DNA of 64,000 nt, from NCBI GenBank assembly GCA_037349315.1, contig JBAIAC010000001.1, positions 6,800,001 through 6,864,000 of the forward strand. Direction: 5' to 3'. Shown one piece after another: positions 1-11,586 of the stretch. Origin of the DNA: Chelydra serpentina (taxonomy: Eukaryota; Chordata; Testudines; Chelydridae). The notes beneath the pieces were generated by a model. That model saw only the letters and a list, made by a program, of their open reading frames with translations. It made no database searches and had not been told where the DNA came from. The translations under genes and the position numbers were made by a program. The number at the start of each line of letters is the position of its first letter. Position 1 is the stretch's first letter.

Positions 1-270
1 AGAGAGATAGACTTCCTATTCTGTGCAGTTTTCTGGTTTTAAAACATGTATATTTAAAGATACACATATGTTACTTAGGTATGAGAAAGACAGATAATAT
101 ATCTCCAACTTAAAAAAAAGTGGAGATAAACTGAAGTGTCTGAAGCCAGCTCAGGAAGTGAATAAGTGACAAACAATCAGCATAAGTTCACAATAATAAT
201 GTATTGCAAAAAGAGCCATATTAACAATCTGAACAATTAACTGGACTTCAATCTTTATTGCTACCACAAT

Positions 271-455
271 TCATAGAATCATAGAATATCAGGGTTGGAA
301 GGGACCTTAGGAGGTCATCTAGTCCAACCCCCTGCTCAAAGCAGGACCAATCCCCAATTTTTTGCCCCAGATCCCTAAATGGCCCCCTCAAGGATTGAAC
401 TCACAACGCTGGGTTTAGCAGGCCAATGCTCAAACCACTGAGCTATCCCTCCCCC
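271..455 (-). mobile_element. tRNA-derived SINE (tortoise pol III / Cry type)
   Basis: Read on the minus strand, the element begins near 455 with a tRNA-like head (AGGGATAGCTCAGTGGTTTG, an A-box-like motif, then a B-box-like GTGAGTTCAATCC) and ends near 271 in a tail resembling the CR1 LINE 3' end with TTCTATGATTCTATG repeats. A tRNA-derived head fused to a CR1-like tail is the known design of the tortoise/Cry SINE of hidden-necked turtles, mobilised in trans by CR1. A second copy lies at 21461-21639. Family naming is from memory. Confidence 0.8.
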
Positions 456-468
456 CGCAAAGAACATG

Positions 469-562
469 TGCTCCAGGTGAGGCTCGAACTCACAACCTCA
501 GCATTGCTTTGCTCTGTACTGCTGTATAAGTACCGCGCGCTAACCGATTGCGCCACTGAATT
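469..562 (-). tRNA. tRNA-Ile (anticodon UAU) with 20-nt intron; possible pseudogene
   Basis: On the minus strand the cloverleaf reads as follows: D stem GCGC/GCGC with loop AATCGGTTA, anticodon stem CGGTA/TGCTG, loop CTTATA with anticodon TAT at 528-526, intron 524-505, a perfect T stem GTGAG/CTCAC with loop TTCGAGC, and 3' acceptor strand CTGGAGC plus discriminator A at 469. Vertebrate tRNA-Ile(UAU) genes characteristically carry an intron just after position 37, as here. The 5' acceptor strand is AATTCAG, which leaves positions 1 and 2 unpaired and makes position 4 a G-U pair, so aminoacylation or processing may be impaired. No clean T-run terminator follows (only TTCTTT). The retained intron argues against a retro-copied tRNA. 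Confidence 0.8.
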
Positions 563-1240
563 CCCTCTTCTTCAAGTGTTTTGTTCTTCATTTACTTCTC
601 AAGGAAAGTTGCTAATTATTTTGACAGTTTGCTTGAAGGTGGGATGTCATAGCTCCTTAAGGAACTGTAGCAAATTCAGAAGTGCATTAACAAAAGATGA
701 AGTTTTTACAGCCTTTTGTTTTTTGCTGCCAGTGTTATTTCTTCGAAGTGGTAGCTATGGGGTGATGTAGAAGACCCTTGACCTCTGCACAAGAAGATAA
801 CATATGTTGAAAATTCTTAAAATGGAGAGTGTAGATTTTTTGTCTTCTCTCCCAAATGGAACCATCAATAGATTCTGACATATCATGAGAAAACTATCCC
901 AAAGAAGCTATACTGCTACTTGCCTTATTGCCTGCAGTGTAACTTGGAAGTGGAGCCAAGGGATGATGTTATGATAAACACTGATAAGCACAAAGGGGAT
1001 AAGGCTCACTTTCTTGTTGAAAAATTGTCTGCTTCTGCTGTAAGTCCAGAACTGGCAGGAAAATCCTGATGTTTGGGTAGGTGCATTAATATCTACAGAT
1101 ACTTTTTAGGAAGAGTAGGTTTTAAGAAAGTTGTGGAAATGAAACTGGGGCTTTAAAACTACTCATGCACAATGTGTGTGTGTCATAACTGCTGGTGCTG
1201 AATATACTATATGTATTTTTTGTTTTATTTTCCAAATCAG
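563..1240. other. intronic sequence, no feature seen
   Basis: AT-rich sequence upstream of the acylphosphatase exon. It ends in a pyrimidine-rich acceptor (TTTTATTTTCCAAATCAG at 1223-1240). No coding exon, RNA gene or recognisable repeat was seen. The short upstream ACYP2 exon that should supply the catalytic arginine was not found here. Confidence 0.5.
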
Positions 1241-1350
1241 TACACAGAAGATGAAGCTAGGAAAATGGGAGTAGTTGGCTGGGTTAAAAATACCAGACAA
1301 GGGACTGTTACTGGCCAAGTTCAGGGCCCAGAAGATAAAGTAAATGCGAT
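1241..1350 (+). CDS. ACYP2: Acylphosphatase-2 (muscle type), one internal exon
   Basis: A 110-bp internal exon encoding 36 residues plus two bases of a split Met codon. The translation opens [18 protein letters not shown] and continues with [15 protein letters not shown], which is the acylphosphatase domain and fits the ACYP2 paralogue much better than ACYP1. Acylphosphatase hydrolyses acyl phosphates in the cytosol. The conserved Asn of the VKNT motif, a catalytic residue in this family, is present; the catalytic Arg lies on an upstream exon outside view. The acceptor ends in AAATCAG, the donor is a perfect GTAAGT at 1351, and the exon starts in phase 0 and ends in phase 2. The final exon (C-terminal half) was not recognised downstream, so positions 1351-64000 are probably intron. 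Everything else in the window would then be intronic repeat load. Confidence 0.88.
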
Positions 1351-2934
1351 GTAAGTACTTCTGTGTCAGTGTGTGTTAGCCTCATTAACCTGTCAGATTT
1401 GTTAGAATCATTCTGAAGAGAATGTAAAATTAGGTTTAGATATCAGTGACTTACTGTAACAATAACAAATCAAGGCTCTTAGAAACATGCCATCTTGACT
1501 CCTGAGCAATGGTTAGCCGTTTGGTGTATGGGAGAACTGGGAAGAGGAGCAAAAAGGAATATTAAAAAATAGAAAAACAAAAAAGAGACTATGAAGTGGA
1601 AAGACACAAAATTAGAAGGAGGAAAACAGAATAGACAAATTAATAGGATTAGAAAGAAGGAAATGGACAATATCAGGAAAAGACCACCAATTGTTCCAGG
1701 ACATAGGATGGGGGAAAATGGTGTTGGTGATGGGGAGGAATGTGTCTGCTTACCTGTCCACTGTAAGTAGGGCTTCCCCTCCAACAACCACAAAAAAGAC
1801 TTGGAAGCACAGCTGCAATGTACTAGTATTTTCCATTGGTCTTCTGTGAGCAAGTCCTAAATGATACCATTTTTACCAAGATGTCTACCTCCAGCACTAA
1901 GCTTTGAGATACTATTTTAAATTTAAAACTTAAAAAAAAAATTAAAACTGTTTGTTCTTGGTGACAAGTGCTAATCCTGTCAGCTTTCATACTGCTTGGC
2001 TGAGTAAAATAGACTTACTTTTCCTCTGATTCTTAAATCATAAATTATTATGAACAGAGTAGTAGATACCTTTATATGGAGGTTACCTAACCTCAGTATA
2101 CAAACTTTTCTGACCTGTTTGTCAAGGGCTCTAGTTCCTCCGTAAGTTGTAGCAGAACTTTAAAATTTTGCAAAAGGATAGTCCTTATATCAGAGACTTC
2201 CCTTTTGTTGTCCACATGGAAATCCATTCAGATCTGGTTGAATTATAAGATGGTTGCTGAAGGCTCTGTGCTAAAATGTTTCAAGATACCACATGTGCTG
2301 GGAATGCTCCCCAGTATCTCTTTTTAGCATGGCACATATAGCTGTATCTCCAGATGGGAATCAGACAAAATAGATCCTCCTCCTTGTCCTACTTGCCCTA
2401 TCAAAATACACATTGGGCTAGCAGCATTTGAACCAGGCTAGGATCAAGGAGACCTTACACTCATGTTTTCTAACTACTGTTGGTAATTCAGTTCCTTTCA
2501 CAATACTTGTCATTGAGCAAGGCCTCATACCACCCTGAGACGCAACAGAAGCTGGAAATAGAATACAGCAGACAAAAGTCTTATTTCATTAGCCACACTG
2601 CCTCTTTTTAAGAACCTCCCAAATCTATGTGTCTGATTATGCTGTAGGTAAAATGAGGCTACTCATGCATTTGTAATCGTTGTTTCAGTATGTTGTGCAT
2701 TTCCTAATACGTGGTCCACAAATTATTACAGCCTACTGCTGCTGCCCGTTACTGGAGTTACTCCTTTGACTGTAGTGAGTGCCAATTGTGCTGAAGGTCA
2801 AGAGTTCAAACCCTGATGATGATGCATTGGGCGTGGATGAGTTACATTTGCACATAATAGAATTTGCTTACCTCACACAGTTAAGTGACACTAATATATT
2901 TTGGTATTACAGTAGTGCTTACTGCCCTCTACTG
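1351..2934. other. intronic sequence, no feature seen
   Basis: AT-rich intron after the ACYP2 donor. Short open frames on both strands are low-complexity and lack any family signature. No repeat is recognised with confidence. Confidence 0.5.
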
Positions 2935-3120
2935 CGATTGGGTTCCTATTATGATAAGCACGCTACAAAAACATAGTAAGAGAGAATCCCTATCCAGAAG
3001 AGTTTACAATCAAAATAAGACAGAGTGATGAAGTAACTTGCCTAAGGTCACATAGCAGATAAGTGACAAAATCCAGATCTTCTGAGTCCAGCACCCTATC
3101 TCCTGGGCCACACTAACATT
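2935..3120 (-). repeat. MIR/CORE-SINE-like relic
   Basis: The stretch around TAACTTGCCTAAGGTCACAT, followed by a Cys-poor spacer and a tRNA-like end, resembles the antisense strand of mammalian MIR, an ancient amniote SINE. It is heavily diverged, so the exact family is uncertain. Confidence 0.5.
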
Positions 3121-4267
3121 GCTACAGTTTTGTGGGGTTTTAGAGTGTTTTTACTTTATATACTTGTCAAATATGTGAGACATGACAGATGGCACTGGTG
3201 TTGAGGTTAGTGATGGAAGACAAACCAAAAGAAGTCAGGTGTGTGTGTAGGAGATGGCAGTTGCTTGGTATAAAGAAAAAAGGAAGTTGTGTTAGGCAAG
3301 GACAATGACTTAACAAAAGGCACAGTCATGAATGGGAGAAAAAAGACTGAAGGGGGTGTTCAGGAACTTGTTCTTTATTGATGTTCAAAATTTTCTCAGG
3401 ATGTTCTGGCATTTCAAACTAAACTGAAGAACACTTGTTTGCTGCAGCTCAACAGAAATGACTGTCTCTGTTGCTCTCAACCCCTGGTTTAGGCAAGACC
3501 TAAAGGAACAGGTTTTTATAAAAAAAAAGAGTTTCTGTGGCAAAAAAAACCTGTCACTTCTGTCACATGTTCCCTTTAATTCAGACACACCCTTGCTTCT
3601 CAAACAAGATTACCGTCCCCAAAGAGAAGCAGGTGATAACTCTCAAATTGGAAGATAAGGAAAGTGGACAAAGTGACTCCAAAAAGTGTTTGCTAGCTTA
3701 TTGCAGAGTACTACTTACTGTAGATGTGTTTCATAGGAAACAATCAGATGGGTGGCAAGCTTCTTATTTTCCAGATGTGTGTGACAATATGCCACAAAAT
3801 ATTGCTAGTCTTTCGCATATTTTGGATAGGCAATTTCCATTCCAGTGTTTTAACTCATATTTGCTATTGTGAAACATTTAAAAGAAAACTCTGCCTATTT
3901 TGCTCATTCCAGAAATGTGAAGTTCTTAAAGATTAAGCCAAATTATTTGTCATAGTTATTACTTAATCTATTCCACTTTCAGAGGCTTTCCTAACACTCA
4001 TAGTCAACATCTACATTTTGATATCTGTCCCTTCATGCAAGACCGTGTCATGCCAGTGGAGCTGACATTTTGTGTGGGACCTGCTAAAATACACTTAACA
4101 ACAAATGATATAATGCAGCTCTGATGGTACCATATGAGCTTCCGAGGTCAAGCTTATTACAGTAACTGGAGCTTGTTTTAGTTATGAGGCATTATAAAAG
4201 CAGTATATGATTGTACATACTTTATTTGCTGTAGCACCAAATCACAATAGGTAAAGTTGAAGACAGA
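3121..4267. other. intronic sequence, no feature seen
   Basis: AT-rich. Overlapping short frames at 3385-3936 on both strands have no recognisable domain, no splice context and no codon structure. I see nothing functional. Confidence 0.45.
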
Positions 4268-4452
4268 GAGCTTGCCTACATACAAAAGTTGTACCACATA
4301 GAGGGGGAATAAGCTATACCAGTGTAAGTCACCTTTATGTTGTTAAAACTGCATCCACACTAGAGGTTTTACTGGTGTAATTTCAGTAAAAAATCACACA
4401 CACTCCCTACTAAAATAGTTATATGGTAGAAAACCTGTGTGTAGACCTGGCC
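4268..4452. mobile_element. Diverged MITE with Harbinger-like ends
   Basis: The right end GTGTAGACCTGGCC (4439-4452) is the same motif as the right terminus of the complete Harbinger element at 27468-32906. The left end AGCTTGCCTACATA is a poorer match to its inverse. The interior has partly inverted runs (GGTTTTACTGGTGTAATTTC). It looks like an old non-autonomous element, and boundaries are approximate. Confidence 0.45.
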
Positions 4453-7084
4453 ATAGCTTCAAACTTAATCCTACAAAAGCACAGACATTTCAAATTTAGA
4501 TTTTATGTGCATTTCATTGTTATTAGTATTTTAATGGCAGGAGTATCACAACCAAAAAAGTAGATACTTCTATAAATCATGGACTGTTGTGGAACCATGT
4601 TAGTAGATTGTGATTGTGTACTTTAGGAAATATTTTATATGGTTTTATGACATGTAGCATATAACAACCATTGTTTCATTGGAAAGATTTGTGTAAAGAT
4701 TTGTATAAAAAAGTGTACTCTGGATTGGGTGCATTATAGGGTAATGTTACTTATTAGGTAGTTTGTAAAAAAGTAATTAACTATACTGTATATGTGCAGT
4801 AGTAGTTCTATCTGGTACTTATATTTTTAATTAAATTATTTAAATTAGGAGTATGTAGTGTAAGTAAATTATAGAGATATATACTAAAATATTACATAGC
4901 CATATTGGATTTTGTATTTAACTCACATATGTATACAAGGTACTTTGCCTTTTAGTTGCTTTTTAAACCTCTGTATCTTGACCTTATTTTCCTTTGATTA
5001 AATATCCAAATCACTAGTCGATGTTATGGAATAACAGGGTCACATTTCTTGTTTTTTCTTGGACATTTTTGAGGTGTACAAAGATAAAAACACTTTTTAT
5101 TTGATAAGCTGATAGTTGTGGAGGTGTGTTCACTTCCTATAATTTAAAACTTTTGTACTTTTCCTAAACTTTTAAAAAATAGCATATAGGCTCAGCCTAT
5201 ATCAATTTTTAGCCTAAAGCAATGTGTTAAATTTTTTATATGTTCTTGAAGAATCATGATTTTTTTTAAAATGTATCTTTTAATTCTTGTGAAATAGTTC
5301 TGTGAAGAAATAGGCTGAGGAACTTTCTAGGATGCTTGTTGAACTCACATTTTTTAAAAATGGTTTTCATACAATATGTATGATAAGAAATCAAAACATA
5401 AAAACCTGGATTTCAAAAAAGGCCTGCAGTCTCTACCATCAGGAAATTAAATCTTCAAATGCTGCAATGTCTTTAAAAACATGGGCGTGGTTTTTCTTAA
5501 AGTTATGGAAATCTGGAATACAGCAGTTGCCGTCATTGTTGGGAGGGCTGCCTGGAAGCACAGCAGTCCATCTCTGTTGTTCCCAGGCCAGCTTTCAGGG
5601 ACATTTTGTATGTGTGTTGTGTTTTCTTTTTCTCCTTCATTGCCTCATTCTTGTAATAAGGATGATTGACCGTGAACGCTTTCTTTTGCAAATTGCATTA
5701 CATGTGGCCAGTTTGGGATGCAGCTTCTGACAACATTTTTTTTTATATGAATAGTTTCAAAACTATTGTTTTGTTAAAGTTAAATCTACTTTTTGCAAAG
5801 TAAAAGAAAATGGAAAAAGAATGTTGCATTTCCTGATAAACCATTTAAAAGTTGCATCTTTAGGGATTTATGTATGATTAACTAATATGACTGCATTGTG
5901 CATAGTAACTATGGTTTTTGTCCTGGTGATTTAATGTCAAGTTGATTTTTTGGGGTTGCAAGATATATTAACAAAACCAGACAGAGATTGTCCACATCCA
6001 TATTAGCAATTTGTTTAATAGATGAACTTTGCACTTATTTTCATGAATAGTTTTGTTAGATTAAATGTTGTTATAATTAAAATGTAATATTTAAGGGGTG
6101 ATCGTGTAGCTAACTCACAGTGCTCTGCACTACTATGCAAGAGGCCTGGGTTTCATTTCCATTCATAGGGGCAGATTCTCTTTTCACATAAACTGGTGTA
6201 AATTTGTAGTATCTCCACTGAAGTCAGTAGAAATACTCTAAAATGTACACACAAGTGTAAAGGCAAGCATAATTTGCCCCCTGATTATCTTCTATCCTGT
6301 CAGCTGCTAGTGGTCCTTGGAATGCAATTGGGAGAAGGAATGCTATGTGTCACCTAATGTCACCGTGCTTCAGTGGGTCACAGCTGAGAATACCAGATTC
6401 ATGACAGACTGCTGAGAAATAGGGCAGACTCACCCCCAAACTGGTGGTTATTCTACCATCAGCTATACCAAATAAGTAACAAAAGTAAACTTCTGTTTCA
6501 CCACACTGGTTAACAAGAAGTTTAAAATGCAGTCATTCTAGCCCTTGCTTCATCACCTGAAGACTGGACTCTATGATGAGTGGTTATTGAAAACCAATTT
6601 CATCACATATAGGGTCCTCTAATCCCAAGAGATCAGCCACATAGCCAGTTCAATATATAACTCAGATCTTACCCAATAATCACACTGTTGCCAATTCTTT
6701 AGTATCTAATATCTAAAGGTTAATTTATAAGAGAAAAGAAAGAGGAGAGAGTTAAAATGTTTAAGGAAGTCATATATATACAGTCATTGCAAAGTTCTTG
6801 GATCAGGTTTGTAGGACTGATGTTAAAGACTGCTGGCTTGTAAAGTCTCTGGTAACTTCCAAAAAATTGGAAGCTACTCAGTCCATAGTCAATGTGCTCT
6901 TTTTAGTGTAAGTCCATAGTCAAGAGATCAGAGCAGGAAAGAGGCAAAATGGAGATGGTTCCAGGGTCCTTTATACCTTCTCTCATATGGAGGGATTGCT
7001 CTCAGTCTTAGTGAAAAATTGCGGGCAGAAGATGGAATCAAGGGTCACATGAGCAAGGTCTCACCAGGTGGTGACAATTACAAT
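4453..7084. other. AT-rich intronic sequence
   Basis: No gene or RNA is recognised. The stretch 6090-6260 resembles a short dispersed reptile repeat (tRNA-like start, then an ACTGGTGTAAATTTG-type motif) but is too degraded to classify. The rest shows nothing I can support. Confidence 0.4.
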
Positions 7085-7318
7085 CTACATATCACACAGA
7101 CTATGTTGCCTTTTACAGTTGGTATGGTTACTTCCACCTTTTCATGTTTCTCTGAATGTATAAATATCATCCCACTGTATGTTCCATTCTATGCATCCGA
7201 CGAAGCGGACTGTAGTCCATGAAAGCTTATGCTGAAATAAATTTGTTAGTCTCTAAGGTGCCACAAGTATTCCTTTTCTTTTTGCTGACACAGACTAACA
7301 CGGCTACTACTCTGAAGC
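7085..7318 (+). mobile_element. Penelope-like element 3' fragment
   Basis: A 5'-truncated copy of a dispersed family whose 3' region carries a hammerhead-ribozyme-like core at about 7197-7232: GACGA, a stem GGACT/AGTCC, then GAAAGCTTATGCT. The tail runs TTTGTTAGTCTCTAAGGTGC to GACTAACACGGCTACTACTC. Penelope-like retroelements are known to encode hammerhead motifs in their terminal repeats. Assigning this repeat to Penelope rests on that motif plus the 12-13 bp target duplications of sibling copies in this window. Confidence 0.6.
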
Positions 7319-7663
7319 TTCTTCTATGACTCATTGTGAGAGCTAAGTGTTTTTTAATGGACCATCATCTTGAATAGCTCATTCACAATGTGCTGAAATA
7401 GCTCATTCACAATGTGCTGGCTGGACTGGATGTAAATTACCTGGTGGGTGTTACCCCAGGAGCAAACACATTTGAAACATAAATCTATATGAGCTAGCGA
7501 ACTGGGGACTGCAAACGGGAGTTTGAGAGGGAGTTTGTGGGAGGGAGACGTAATATAATCGCTATGATTAGGAAGGGCCGCATCACCAGTACCCTGTCTC
7601 CTCCACCTGCTCCTGTATCCAGACAGCCAACCTAACCCTGGATGCCTTTACCCAGAACCTGGT

Positions 7664-8634
7664 GTGACTTGCAGAGACTGTTGCCTCCATTTCCTACTCA
7701 CAGAAAGCCAGACTCGGGGGTCAATCCGGTGTGTACAGTGCCTGCTGGTGAAATCTCTCAGGAAGCAGGTGGGAGAGCCACAGGAGGAGGTGTCTAGGCT
7801 GAGCAGCATCCGTGCCCACGAGGAATTCCTGGAGAGTATTCATATGGAGACATCCAAGCCTGAGGAAGCTATCCAGCTACAGAGGAGTGCTGTCACACCG
7901 CCGGGGGAAGAGGATATGGCTCTGTCACAGGGAGGACACTGGCCTCTGGTTACTTCTGGCAGCAGGCAGTGCTCCACCCCTGCTCCCAACCCACCCACCA
8001 TGGTGATGGAAAACTGATATGTTGCCCTGGCAACAAGCGATGAGGAATCACCCTCAGAGGTGGAGGAGGAGAGGCCATGTACCCCCAAGGCTGGGAGGAT
8101 CGCAGCCACCACTCCCAGGAGGAAACGTAGGATACTGGTGGTTGGTGACTCTCTTCTGAGGGGAACGGAAGCACCCATCTATTGCTCTGACATGGCATCC
8201 TGGGAGGTATGCTGCCTGCCATGGGCCAGTGTCTGAGACATTACAGAAGGATTGTTGAGGATCATCCAACCCTCTGACTACTACCCCATGCTACTCATCC
8301 ATGTGGGCACTAATGATACTGCAAGGTATGACCCTCAACAGATTAGAAGCGACTACAGGGTTCTGGGAGTAAGGGTGAAGGAGCTGGGAGTGCAGGTGAT
8401 GTTCTCTTTGATCCTTCCGGTCAAGGGTAAGGGCCCAAGCAGAGACAGATGCATCTTGGAGGTGAATGCCTGGCTGCGAAAATGGTGTAGTCAGGAGGGC
8501 TTCAGCTTCCTTGACCACGGGATGCTGTTCCAGGAAAAATGACTGCTAAGCAGAGATGGGATCCACCTATCGAGGAAGAGGAAGAGCATATTTAGATACA
8601 GACTGGCTAACCTGGTGAGAAGGGCTTTAAACTA
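7664..8634 (+). pseudogene. CR1 ORF1 (zinc-finger/coiled-coil + SGNH esterase-like)
   Basis: A single frame can be followed from about 7664 to the natural-looking stop near 8634, interrupted by TGA at 8015, 8234 and 8540. The N-terminal part has CRDCC and CVQC Cys pairs, then a Glu-rich segment that may form a coiled coil. The C-terminal part has the SGNH/GDSL signature set: ILVVGDSLLRG, LLIHVGTNDTA and RDGIHLS. CR1 ORF1 proteins are known to carry such an esterase-like domain and are thought to bind RNA. The frame has no convincing ATG at its start (position 7664 is GTG), so the true start is unresolved. Confidence 0.8.
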
Positions 8635-8789
8635 GGTTTGAAGGGGGCAGGTGACCAAAGCCCACAGGTAAGTCAAAAACATGGAGACCTTGGAGAAGGG
8701 TAGGAATTTGCGGGGAGCAAGGGCTGTTATAGCAGGGATAAAGGAAAGACAAGACAGAACTAGGATGGGGGGGAATCAAGTCAGTATCT

Positions 8790-11480
8790 TGGATGTCTGT
8801 ATACTAATGTGAGAAGTATGGGGAATATGCAGAAAGAACTAGAAATGCTAGTAAATAAACACAACTATGACATTATTGGCATCACAGAACATGGTGGGAT
8901 AATGTGGTAGACTGGAATATTGGTATAGAAGCTTGCTCAGGAAGGACAAGCAGGGAAAAAAGAGGTGTTGCTTTGTATATTAAAAATGTATACAGTTGGA
9001 CTGAGGTTGAGATGGAAATAGGAGACAGACTTGTTGAAAGTCTCTGGGTAAGGATAATAGAGGTAAAAAACGAGGGTGATGTCATGGTAGAGGTCTACAG
9101 ACCACCTAACCAGGAAGAAGAGGTGGATGAGGCTTTTTTAAACAACTAACAAAATCATGCAAAGCACAGGACTTGGTGGTAACAGGGGACTTCAACTACT
9201 CAGACATCTGTTGGGAAAATAACAGAGCAGGGCACAGATTATCCAACAACTTCTTGGAATGTATTGGAGACAATTTTGTATTTCAGAAGATGGAGAAAGC
9301 TACTAGAGGAGAGGCTGTTCTAGATTTGATTTTGACAAATAGGGAGGAACTGGTTGAGAATTTGAAAGTGGAAGGCAGCTTGGATGAAAGTGATCATGAA
9401 ATGGTAGAGTTCATGATTCTATAGAATAGTAGGAGGGAGAAGAGCAAAATAAAGACAATGGATTTCAAGAAGGCAGACTTTAGCAAACTCAGGGAGTTGG
9501 TAGGTAAGATCCCATGGGAAGCAAGTGTAAGGGGAAAAACAATTGAAGATAGTTGGCAGTTTTTCAAAGAGACATTATTAAGGGCACAAGAGCAAACTAT
9601 CCCACTGCATAGGAAAGATAGGAAGTATGGCAAGAGACCACCTTTGCTTAACCAGGCTATCTTCAATTATGTAAAAATCAGAAAAGAATCCTACAAAAAG
9701 TGGAAACTAGGTCAAATTACAAAAGATGAATATAAACAAATACAAGTATATAGGGACAAAATGAGAAAAGGCAAGGCACAAAACGAGATCAAACTAGCTA
9801 GAGACATAAAGGTTAACAAGAAAACATTCTACAAATACTTTAGAAGCAAGAGGAAGAACAAGGAAAGGGTAGGTCAGTTACTCAATGACGGGGGTATAAT
9901 AATAACTGAAAATGGCAGAGGTGCTTAATGACTTTTGGTTTTCACCAATAAGGTTGGTGGTGATTGGATGTGTAACATAGTGAATGCCGGTGAAAATGAG
10001 GTAGGATCAGAGGCTAAAATAGGGAAAGAACAAGTTAAAAGTGTCTTAGGCATGTTAGATGTCTTCCAATCAGTAGAGCTTGATGAAATGCACCCTAGAA
10101 TACTCAAGGAGCTGACTGAGGAGATATCTGAGCCGTTAGTGATTTGAAAAGTCATGGAAGATGGGAGAGATTCGAGAGGAGTGGAAAAGGGCAAATATAG
10201 TGCCAATCTTTAAAAAGGGAAATAAGCACAACCCAAGGAACTACAGACCAGTCAACTTAACTTCTGTAGCCGGAAAGATAATGGAGCAAATAATTAAGCA
10301 ATCAATTTGCAAACATCTAGAATATAATAAGGTGATAAGTAACAGTCAGCATGGATTTGTCAAAAACAAATCTTGTCAAACCAACCTGATAGCTTTCTTT
10401 GAAAGGGTAACAAGCCTTGTGGATGGGAGGAAGTGGTAGACGTGGTATATCTTGACTTTAGTAAAGGTTTTGATACCATCTCACATGACCTTCTCATAAA
10501 CAAAGTAGGGAAATGCAACCTAGATGGAGCTACTATAAGGTGGGTGCAAAACTGGTTGGAAAACAGTTCCCAGAGAGTGGTTATCAGTGGTTCACTGTCA
10601 TGCTGGAAGGGCATAATGAATGGGGTCCCGCAGGGATCTGTTCTTGGTCTGGTTCTGTTCAATATCTTCATCAATGATTTAGATAATGATTTAAAGAGTA
10701 CACTTATAAAGTTTGCGTATGATACCAAGCTGGGAGGGGTTGCAAGTGGTTTGGAGGATATTATTAAAATTCAAATGAGCTGGAGAAACTGGAGAAATGG
10801 TCTGAAGTAAATAGTATGAAATTCAATAAAGACAAATGCAAAGTACTCCATTTATGAAGGAACAATCATTTGCACACATACAAAATGGGAAATGACTTCC
10901 TAGGAAGGAGTACTGTGGAAAGGGATCTGGGGGTCATAGTGGACCACAAGCTAAATATGAGTCAACAGTGTAACACAGTTGCAAAAAAAGCATACATCGT
11001 TTTGGGATGTATTAGCGGGAGTGTTGTAAGCAAGACACAAGTAATTCTTCCGCTCTACTCTGCGCTGATTAGCCCTCAGTTGGAGTATTATGTCCAGTTC
11101 TGGGCGCCACATTTCAGGAAAGATGTGGACAAATTGGAGAAAGGCCAGAGAAGAGCAACAAAAATTATTCAAGAGTAGAAAACATGACCTGTGAGGGAAG
11201 ATTTAAAAAATTGGGTTTGTTTAGTCTGGAGAAGAGAAGACTGAGGGGGGACATGATAACAGTTTTCAAGTACATAAAAGGTTGTTACAAGGAGGAAGGA
11301 GAAGAATTGTTCTTCTTAACCTCTGAGGATAGGACAAGAAGCAATGGTCTTAAATTGCAGCAAGGGAGGTTTAGGTTGGACATTAGGAAAAAATTCCCGT
11401 CAGGGTGGTTAAGCACTGGAATAAATTGCCTAGGGAGGTTGTGGAATCTCTATCATTGGAGATTTTTAAGAGCAGATTAG
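8790..11480 (+). pseudogene. CR1 ORF2 (AP endonuclease + reverse transcriptase)
   Basis: Pieces in shifting frames spell a CR1 pol. The endonuclease shows HNYDIIGITE near 8865, the [11 protein letters not shown] block near 9173 and the SDHEMVEF motif near 9390. The RT shows NYRPVNLTSV (about 10240), VYLDFSKGFDTISHDLL (about 10450) and GVPQGSVLG (about 10625). The thumb and C-terminal region runs to about 11480. Frameshifts and stops occur near 8900, 9149, 9420, 9925, 10147, 10437, 10808 and 11178. The catalytic FADD box reads FAYD (TAT at 10718-10720), losing an essential aspartate. It is a decayed copy with no function of its own. Confidence 0.88.
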
Positions 11481-11586
11481 ACAAACAGCTGTCAGGGATG
11501 GACTAGATAATACTTAGTCCTGCCATGAGTGCAGGGGACTGGACTAGATGACTTCTCGAGGTCCCTTCCAGTCCTATGATTCTATA

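Larger units (their letters stand above)
7495..11586 (+). mobile_element. CR1 LINE, near full length, inactive
   Basis: About 4.1 kb in sense orientation. The element contains a 5' leader, an ORF1 with an esterase-like domain, an ORF2 with endonuclease and reverse transcriptase, and a 3' end closing in CCAGTCCTATGATTCTATAT, the usual CR1 terminus. CR1 is the dominant LINE of turtles, crocodilians and birds and copies itself by target-primed reverse transcription. Both ORFs are interrupted repeatedly and the RT active site is mutated, so this copy cannot move itself. The 5' boundary is approximate. Confidence 0.88.

Noticed and set aside
426..770. 114-residue plus-strand frame at the window start
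   Set aside because: It runs antisense through the SINE head and the tRNA-Ile gene, so it is not coding.
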